Shown here in pieces: positions 54,701-64,000 of a stretch of DNA of 64,000 nt; position 1 is the stretch's first letter, and each line of letters begins with the position of its first letter. A program made the translations under genes and the position numbers. The notes beneath the pieces are model-generated. The model was not told the DNA's origin. It was given only the letters and a program-made list of their open reading frames with translations, and did no database searches. The stretch is from Sacculina carcini (lineage: Eukaryota > Arthropoda > Thecostraca > Sacculinidae), in NCBI GenBank assembly GCA_916048095.2, contig OU696586.1, forward strand, positions 2,416,249-2,480,248, read 5' to 3'.

Positions 54701-57700
54701 TCGCTGAGGCACCACCGATATCACAGGAACTCCTCGCAGCTGGCACAGCAGATCACACCGCGACCACCACTCCACGATGTCACCTGTCCCGTCGTACTCA
54801 GGCATGACGCGGACGTCAAATGGCTGATCATGTCGCTCGTCGCCAGACATCTTTACATTGGGATTCATGTTAAGCCGAAATAGCTTGTAAGATCAAATGC
54901 ACAGAAAAAAATGTTCGTGTACTCGCACAAACACGCAAGCACACAAACCAGAACACAGAACACACACTAATATCACAATGCACAAATAGGTGTCACAATG
55001 CACTCGGTGAGAAACTGCAACTTATCTCACACCGCGACTCCTCAGTACTCAACGCACGAAGTCAACACTCGCTGTGACAGCACGACCAACACGCGCAACA
55101 ACGTCCCAAGCGGCACTGCCGAAAATACGCACGCACGCACACCTACTCGCTTTGTCCTCGCGTAACACTCCCGTGACCTTGACCATGACCGCTACCATGA
55201 CCTTGACACGACCGGAAACGCGCGCACGCGCGCGCTCAAGTCCACAAACCCGGGCTGCACACAACAGCATAGAAAATAGTGTGTACAGAGTGATTTTGGG
55301 AGGCAGCCGATATACAGCACAGGAAGGTTTGAGGGGAGAAATAGGCGCAGCATCGTTTGAAGCAAGGATGGCAAGGAACAAGTTCAGCTATATAAACAGC
55401 ACGCTGAAAGGAGGAAGAAATGATCTAGTTGAGAAGCTGATGAGGAATGGAAAAGAAGACAGGGAAGACGTATGGAGTAGACATGTGGGGAAAATTATGG
55501 AAGACACCGGAATAACCTGGAAAACATTAGAAAATGCAACAAGATCGGAAGTGAATAGGATGGTGAAGGCATGGGATACGAGGAAATGGAAGGAAGGAAT
55601 GTTGGAAAAATCTACCTTGGGAATATATAGGAAATACAGAGACGAAATAGGAAAGGTAGACTACATGTATGATAATAGACCGGCATCAGAAATTTTTTTT
55701 AGGGCTCGAACAAATTGTATGCAACTAAACAATAGGGTGTGGACAGAAGAAAACAAATGCCCGATGTGCGAAAATGAAAATGAAAATTTAGAGCATTTTA
55801 TGTTGAAGTGTGAGGGATATGCCGATCTGAGGGAAAAGGTAGGGGCGTTGAGCGGACAGGGGGAGACAGCTGAAGAAACCATAGGAAGAGCATTGTTTAT
55901 GTTTGAAAACAAGGAAGAAATGGAAAAGGTGAAAGAGGGATTGTATGGTTTTTGGAAAAGGAGGAAGAAAAGGGAGAATGGAATAAAAACAGAATAGAAA
56001 CACGGAACGGACGAACAGGACGAACATATTGATAATATCACAGTCACAGTCACAGTCACAGTCAGGCCGTTGTGACGGCCCAAGATGCGACATGGCCCAA
56101 GATGCGACAGCGACGCTTACGACGCGTTTAAGGCATTCAATGCCTTCACCGAATATTTGTTCCTTCACTGAAACTTGTAGGGTCTGTTATTATCTGTTAT
56201 GAAATTGCATTTGTTGTTTGAATAGTCTCTTGCTGTCATATTCTGAGTTCACATTGATTTAATTAGTCTTATTGGGGCCTTTATTTACTTAAATGCTTAT
56301 TCTGGTGTCTTATTTTCCTTGCAGTGGAAGTTGTAAGGACCCATTCCATTGTTTGTTGTGTTTTGTCGTGGGAATGGTTTTGATATCTGTCTGGTTTGTT
56401 AATACCGCAAGTGATTGATTGGTTAAACTGATGAGCGCACGTTTATTTTCTGCTGCCTGTTGTTTTCGGCAATCTTTTAGCTTTCTCTTGTGTGCTTGTT
56501 CTGGTGTTGATGTTTCTGTATATTGTGTGTGTATACGTGTTTGCTACATTGGATTCATTCTATTTATTCTTGCCGTTGATTATTTGTGCTCGCATATGTG
56601 GTTATATGCGCTAAACGAAATATATTATTGCTTGATTGGTCTTGTTGCTTAGTACACGAGTTAAACTGTTTTCCCTGGTGGTGGGCTTTATGTTGGTCAA
56701 ACGGTGACGTGATTGATACGAGTGCCGAGAAAGTATTTCTGTGCTGGCCGTGACTGCGAAAACCCGTGTGGCGGCCGGACCTGCGGTGTGCCAGCCGGAG
56801 CCGTGAGGCTTTGCCCCCGCAAAATTACACGCGAACATAGCCTTCTCTACTGATGTGTTTAAATGCGTATGGTCAACAATCTATATATGGTCAATATGTG
56901 GATAAAGTAGGCTACGCACACTAAAAACTATTGAAGTTCTCTTAATTTAAAATCACTACTCTGGGGGATGTGAAGGTATATTTACAAACATCGCTGCCCT
57001 CTTCAATAATCAAACATCAGATTCTCCAGTGGGTGTCCAAGTTCAAACTGCATGATTAGTATAACACGTGTTCAGCATCAACCAATCTTATTCTACTCAG
57101 ATTCGTGTTGAACACAATAAGTGTGTGTGTGTGTGTGTGTGTGCTCAAATTCCGTCCATGAGAAGCAGGTCACAGCGAGCAGCGTGGCAGCTATGAGACC
57201 CCGCCTCTGAGCGGATAATACTTTCCATAGTGAAGATGGACCTGTAGTCATTGTGGACATGGACATCTGCATTCCACTCTGCTAGCCCCGTGGCAGAACA
57301 AGTTTTGATTTAGTAAGAAATGGTGATGCTTTGATTGTAAGGCGAGCTGTAAATCAGCCATGCATTGTCAGAAAACAGTCACTCAAGAGACACTTCGACA
57401 GTCAACAATAAACAAAAAATGGGCTGATAACATAAGAGATACTCGGGGTATATGTGGACAGCCAACTATTATGGAGCGTACAAGTCGGCCAAGTTGTTCG
57501 CCGCTGCAAGGCAATCATAATAGCACTGCTGGAATTTCGTCGTACCCTCACCCCGGACATCACCAGTAGAATTATTGAGGCACATGTATTGCCACGGCTT
57601 CGATATTGCTTGCCAGTGTGGGGATGCTGCGGCAAGACGCTGCATCATAAACTAAACAGTGTTTTTCGCTTTGCAGCCAGAGCGGTTGATTGTCTCCATC

Positions 57701-60700
57701 AGTTCGATCATGTCTCACCGACTTTGAGGCGACTAAATTGGCCTACCAGCGAACACATGCTAGCTACCCGCGATCTGAAGGCCGTAAATCGCGCGCTACA
57801 CGAGCCACTAGCGTCGCGCATCCTTGCCGATATGTTCACCTTTCGCAACTCGGTCTCGTGCAAGTCCACAAGAGCAACGAATCGGGGGAGTCTGGAAATA
57901 CCGCGAAACAGACTTGAGCGCACATCATCGCTTTTCCGCACAAGAGCAGCAAAAACCTATAACAAACAGCTTTAATTTCGTCACAATATCCAGTCACTCC
58001 AAACTATTACGGTCTCTTGTTTGTTAGCTAGACTAGTCTTACATGCAAGCTGTTGTTTTATTGTATAGTTTTCGATAATTATTTTATTTTTATTTTTTTT
58101 ATAACAAATTTTCAATAGATTTTATCTGTATAACTATAAAACGATGATGCCAAATTCTTTATAACTTATGCCATTTTTTACACGTGATTTCGACCATGTA
58201 CACAAATGTGAATGTTTGCACGAAAAACCAGATGTGGATTGCAAATATATTGTTTGAATTGAATTGAAATTGAAATAAGAGATGAAAACGAGGAAAAACG
58301 AAAACAGATGGAGCATGAAATGAACACATGTGGAGAACATGCTCGAAACGAAATTCCCAAGAAACTCATGTTTGGGGCCTACAATACGACTACACCACAA
58401 ACACAGTAATGCAAGGTTCCTCAAAAGTTATATTCCTAAAAAATTACTCACTAAAAATAACATTGTACACAAAGATAAATAGCACCTAGATAATAGCTCA
58501 ACATCTGCAGCTATTTTCCTGAACAGAGACCATTCCCACAACAAAACAACAATGGAATTGGTCCTTACAACTTCCACTGCAACGAAAATAAGACACCAGA
58601 GTAAATAAATAAATAAGCACTCAAGTGAATAAAGGCCCCAATAAGACGTATTAAATCAATGTGAACTCAGAATATGACAGCAAGAGACTATTCAAACAAC
58701 AAATGCAATTTCATAACAGATAATAACAGACCCTACAAGTTTCAGTGAAGGAATAAATATTCGGTGAAGGCATTGAATGCCTTAAACGCGTCGTAAGCGT
58801 CGCTGTCGCATCTTGGGCCATGTTGAGCATCTTGGGATCTAGTTGAGAAGCTGATGAGGAATGGAAAAGAAGCCAGGGAAGACATATGGAGTAGACATGT
58901 GGGGAAAATTATGGAAGACACCGGAATAACCTGGAAAACATTAGAAAATGCAACAAGATCGGAAGTGAATAGGATGGTGAAGACATGGGATACGAGGAAA
59001 TGGAAGGAAGGAATGTTGGAAAAGTCAACCTTGGGAATATATAGGAAATATAGAGACGAAATAGGAAAGGTAGACTACATGTATGATAATAAACCGGCAT
59101 CAGAAATTTTTTTTAGGGCTCGAACAAATTGTATGCAACTAAACAATAGGGTGTGGACAGAAGAAAACAAATGCCCGATGTGCGAAAATGAAAATGAAAA
59201 TTTAGAGCATTTTATGTTGAAGTGTGAGGGATATGCAGATCTGAGGGAAAAGGTAGGGGCGTTGAGCGGACAGGGAGAGACAGCTGAAGAAGCCATAGGA
59301 AGAGCATTGTTTATGTTTGAAAACAAGGAAGAAATGGAAAAGGTGAAAGAGGGGTTGTATGGTTTTTGGAAAAGGAGGAAGAAAAGGGAGAATGGAATAA
59401 AAACAGAATAGAAACACGGAACGGACGAACAGGACGAACATATTGCTATTAAGTGATACAAATATGAGCGAAGAGGGGCCGTTGCAAAGGCTAACCCTCA
59501 ACTTTTCATCTGATCTGATCTGATGTCGCATCTTGGGCCGTTGTGACAGATAAAACGGGGACATAGATAAAATGGGGACATCGACGCATTTGATACAAAA
59601 TTTGACGCATTTGAAGGGATTTGAAGGCTTTTCACTGTATGGTGTAAGGATTTTGAAGGAATTTTAAGGTTTTCACCCAACTTGGTGCATGTCTACCGTA
59701 TGGCGCGGTTGTAGTAAAGAAACAAGTTGCTTGGTGAAAATGGGGACATCGACAAGTCTCTATTGCTATTTATTGAAGTTATAGGGTTTGTTTTTTGGTG
59801 CGGGCTAGTGTTGAGTTTATATTAGCTATTGGGAGTATTTTTCGTTTAATGTTCAAATCTGAAATCGACTTTTATCGTTTATATAAACGTGTAAATAGTG
59901 GATTGAACTTGTTGATGTAAACGTGTCTTTACAGGCTTGTGCATTCGCTAACTGTCCTTCGGTGTAGAATTCGCTTGCATTGTGTGTGACTACATTGGTA
60001 TGCCCGCTTGCGTCTGACTATGTCTGATTTGTATATATGCTTGTTTGTCCATCCTGAAGTGGAGTGTGTGCGTGAGCAGTCGTGAATGTTGAGTGAGTTG
60101 TTGCGCTGCTTGCTGTTGCTGAGTACAGATAATACATTGCCTCCATTATGACCACGCCTTTGACAGAACTGAACTATTGAAGTGGTTTTTCTTGTTTGCT
60201 CGTATTTTTCCTCATTTTGTTTTTCTTGGAATATCATTCAAATAGGTGATTAAGCTACGCTGTAAAATACGCTGTAATATGCTGTAATGTTATACGCTGT
60301 AAATTACGCTGTAAAATACGCGTATCATTCGGAGATCAACGTATAGGCTGAGAGCACCAACAGCCAACGGACCTATGACCAGCTGCGTGTGCCAGCGTTT
60401 GCGTATGTGTGCGTGTGTGAAGGGGGACGTGTTGACATGGACACCTGCATTACACTCAGCTATCCCAGTGGCTGAACAAAGTATGATTCAGTAAGACATG
60501 GTGAAACTATGAGTTTCAGGCGAGCTGGAAATAAGTCATGTATTGTCAGGAAACAGCAAACATTCAGGAAACGCTTCGATAATCAACAATGTCTTCTTCA
60601 CAGACGTGTCTTCATTATAGACATCACAGAGCGCATCAAGCATGTGATGCACCGCACACGATCCACAAATGTAGGACTGACAATATAACAAATGAAAAGT

Positions 60701-63700
60701 AGATAACTAACCGAAACTGAAAATACGACAAAAGAATCAAAATGTTACTTGGATATCACTATAACAGAGTTATAATATAATAAACGTGTAAATAGTGGAT
60801 TGAACTAAACTAGTGAAGTAATCTTTTGCTGATTTGTTTTTGTACTTGTCTCCTAGTGTAGCAAACCAATTTAATTCAGAAGGGAAATTTCGTCAGCAAT
60901 ATCCGCCATAATTGGACCCCTGAAGCACAACAGTCGACTGGAGGCCAGACACCCACGGGAATTGCCGCGCTAACAGCGACTGAGCCGCATCGATGACTGT
61001 GTCATTGAGCCAGCAGTGCGGGTCCGCAAGCGTCGCGCTGATGTTGATGCGGTCCGACGCGCTCGGCACAGCCGTCCATGAAGTCAATGGGCGTCTAGCG
61101 TCATTCATGCGGCGCCGCTTGACTGCAGGCTCGGTGACACCTTCAGGTTCGTCACACGCTGTGAAGACCGACGACGGGCTGGCGATGCAGGCATCAACTG
61201 ACACAGTGGAAAGGAGCCCATGGTCGCAAGGTGCGGCGTCTTGGGCGCTGTCCGCCAGTTCCGCAGCAACTCCAGGAGACGACGGAGCAAAATCAGCGTA
61301 ATATTGAATCATTAGTTGCAATTGAACAAGCGTGTTATACCAACCATGTAACCGAAACATGGACGCGCGCCGGATGACTTTGTTTCCTCTGCCTTGACAT
61401 TGACGAGGGACATACTCCGGTTTGTAAATAGCACCTCACATCCTCTAGAGTGGAGCCTGTCTGAAATTTTGACAAGTTTTCAAGTAGTACGTAACCTACT
61501 TTATCATAAATTCAAGATTAAACCACGTCATCGCTTTTACAACACAAAACACCAGCAACGAGAACTGTTTATGTGTGCACTAACCAACCAGACGGCTATA
61601 AAAATTATCGTTCATTAACAAACCAGACAACTAATACAGTGAGTGGTTACTAACCAAACAAGCAACAAACACAAGCACTAACGAACCAAGCACCAACGAA
61701 TTTAAGAACAACACATTTACTCCAAAAATACATTTGTCCCCTATGGAATTACCCAAAATACATACCTGGGTACCCATGTCTACAATGAAAAACTAGCAAC
61801 TGCCCAACTACGTTACTACAACTGCACTGCAAGAATCACTAATAAGAGCACATGTTATAACATCCAGTGCACATGGTACGAAGGGAAATCCTTCAAATTC
61901 CCTCAAATGCGTCATATCTTGTATCAAATGCGTCGATGTCCCCATTTTATCTATGTCCCCGTTTTATCTGTCACACCGTCACACCGTTGTGACGGTGTGA
62001 CGGCCCAAGATGCGACATGGCCCAAGATGCGACAGCGACGCTTACGACGCGTTTAAGGCATTCAATGCCTTCACCGAATATTTGTTCCTTCACTGAAACT
62101 TGTAGGGTCTGTTATCATCTGTTATGAAATTGCATTTGTTGTTTGAATAGTCTCTTGCTGTCATATTCTGAGTTCACATTGATTTAATACGTCTTATTGG
62201 GGCCTTTATTTACTTAAATGCTTATTCTCGTGTGTTATTTTCGTTGCAGTGGAAGTTGTAAGGACCAATTCCATTGTTTGTTGTGTTTTGTTGTGGGAAT
62301 CGTCTCTGTTCAGGAAAATAGCTGCAGACATTGAGCTATTATCTAAGTGATATTTGTATTTGTGTACTTTTCAGGAACCTTGCATTACTGTGTTTGTGGT
62401 GTAGTCGTATTGTAGGCCCCAAACATGAGTTTCTTGGGGATTTCGTTCTGAACGTCTTTTCCACATGTGTTCATTGCATGCTCCATCTGTTTTCGTTTTC
62501 CTCCGTTTCATCTCTTATGTTGTCAGCCCTGTATTTCTTACTATTTTTACGAGTTTTGTTTGGCAATTGAACCGAATAAAATCGTTGAGCCTTCAACGAA
62601 TCATCTTGGTCTTCGAAGTATTTTTCTTTCTTTGCTCCCCGACTGTATAACTCGCTTCCTCGTACTGTTCTGTCAGCCACTTCCTATTCCTCATTTCGCT
62701 CGGCACTCTTTAGATACTTATTTGAATTATCATTTGATTCCACTTCTCTCACTCTTACTTCCTATGCTTCAATCTTATTTCTTACGCCTGCTCTTACCTT
62801 TTCATCTACTTGCTATTTGTGATGTTTTAATTAAGTCTTGTTCCCTTTCGTCAGCTACTGTTGTGATTGCTCGTGTTTTGTGTTTATCTTTGAATATTTT
62901 GGCTTATCTTGCTGTTTAACGCGCGTGTGTTTTTGACATGCGCTATACCAAATAAATGTTGTTGTTGATCGGTGGTTTGTTTTTCTACGCGTGAGTATGT
63001 GCATATTTAGGAAAAACGCTTCAAGGCCCATTTTTCGATTGGTGACTGTACCAATCGAAGCTACCTACACACGTTTAAAATGTGTGTAGGTGTACACGCG
63101 CATTCACATAGGAGTCATTTGTAGTGAACCACAGGCTTGGTTCATCCTTAGATTCTTCTGCAATTTTTAGTTCATTGTTGACTGCCGAAGTGTCTCTTGA
63201 GTGACTGTTTTCTGACAATGCATGACTGATTCACAGCTCGCCTTACAATCAAAGCATCACTATTTCTTACAAAATCAAATCTTGTTCTGCCACGGGGCTA
63301 GCAGAGTGGAATGCAGATGTCCATGTCCACAATGACTACATGTTCCCCTTCACCATGGAAAGTATTATCCGCTCAGAGGCGGGGTCTCATAGCAGCCACG
63401 CTGCTCGCTGTGACCTGCTTCTCATGGACGGAATTCGAGCATACACACACACACACTTATTGTGTTCAACACGAATCTGAGTAGAATAAGATTGGTTGAT
63501 GCTGAACAAGTGTTATACTAACCATGCAGTTTGAACTTGGACGCCCACTGGAGAATCTGATGTTTGATTATTGAAGAGGGTAGCGATGTTTGTAAATATA
63601 CCCTCACATCCCCCAGAGTAGTGATTTTAAATTAAAGGAACTTCAATAGGTTTTAGTGTGCGTAGCCTACTTTATCCACATATTGACCATATATAGATTG

Positions 63701-64000
63701 TTGACCATACGCATTTAAACACACCAGTAGAGAAGGCTATGTTCGCGTGTAATTTTGCGGGGGCAAAGCCTCACGGCTCCGGCTGGCACACCGCAGGTCC
63801 GGCCGCCACACGGGTTTTCGCAGTCACGGCCAGCACAGAAATACTTTCTCGGCACTCGTATCAATCACGTCACCGTTTGACCAACATAAAGCCCACCACC
63901 AGGTAAAACAGTTTAACTCGTGTACTAACCAACAAAGCAACAAGACCAATCAAGCAATAATATATTTCGTTCAGCGCATATAACCACATATGCGAGCAAA

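Overview
The window looks like nuclear DNA of an invertebrate animal. It has many-exon genes with GT-AG introns, proteins that align well with animal SLC9A8, SPTLC1, CPVL and GPATCH11, very abundant CA/TG microsatellites, a tRNA-derived SINE, hAT-like MITEs, LINEs and Ty3/gypsy elements. I cannot name the phylum from sequence alone. Exon borders below were placed by hand from protein similarity, GT-AG signals and reading phase. They are internally consistent but have no transcript support.

Layout, left (0-32 kb, host genes): SLC9A8, a Na+/H+ exchanger, lies on + from 288 to 14659, with its first exons before the window. One of its introns (2086-11617) contains SPTLC1 (serine palmitoyltransferase subunit 1) on the same strand. 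CPVL (serine carboxypeptidase) follows on + (about 16800-20873). On the minus strand come GPATCH11 (27222 to 22511, five exons, complete) and, upstream of it, an unrecognised four-exon gene (32053 to 28040). Its first exon is a retrotransposon ORF1/gag-like zinc-knuckle protein that splices in phase onto three short exons with no mobile-element features that I recognise. Many introns here have (CA)n just after the donor and/or (TG)n just before the acceptor. MITEs with 8-bp target duplications, SINE pieces and LINE tails sit in introns and between genes.

Layout, right (32.5-64 kb, nested mobile elements): two related terminal-inverted-repeat element families, called A and B here, are arranged A-B-[LINE]-B'-[LINE tail]-A'-B''. 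A (32541-40076) carries a Ty3/gypsy element with identical LTRs (gypsy-1). The central decayed LINE (L-A, 42825-56068) was hit twice: by an intact one-ORF LINE (L-B, 44072-48091) and by a second Ty3/gypsy element with identical LTRs (gypsy-2, 50719-55266). Without these insertions A-B and B'-A' form a large inverted repeat. Both gypsy elements have pol in the -1 frame relative to gag, with a classical slippery heptamer at the junction.

The host genes are unrelated in function: ion exchange, sphingolipid synthesis, peptidase, nuclear G-patch protein. The most interesting points are the same-strand nested gene, the introns with complementary ends, the gag-exon chimeric gene, and the A/B families, which share terminal architecture but have different paired 17-bp repeats.
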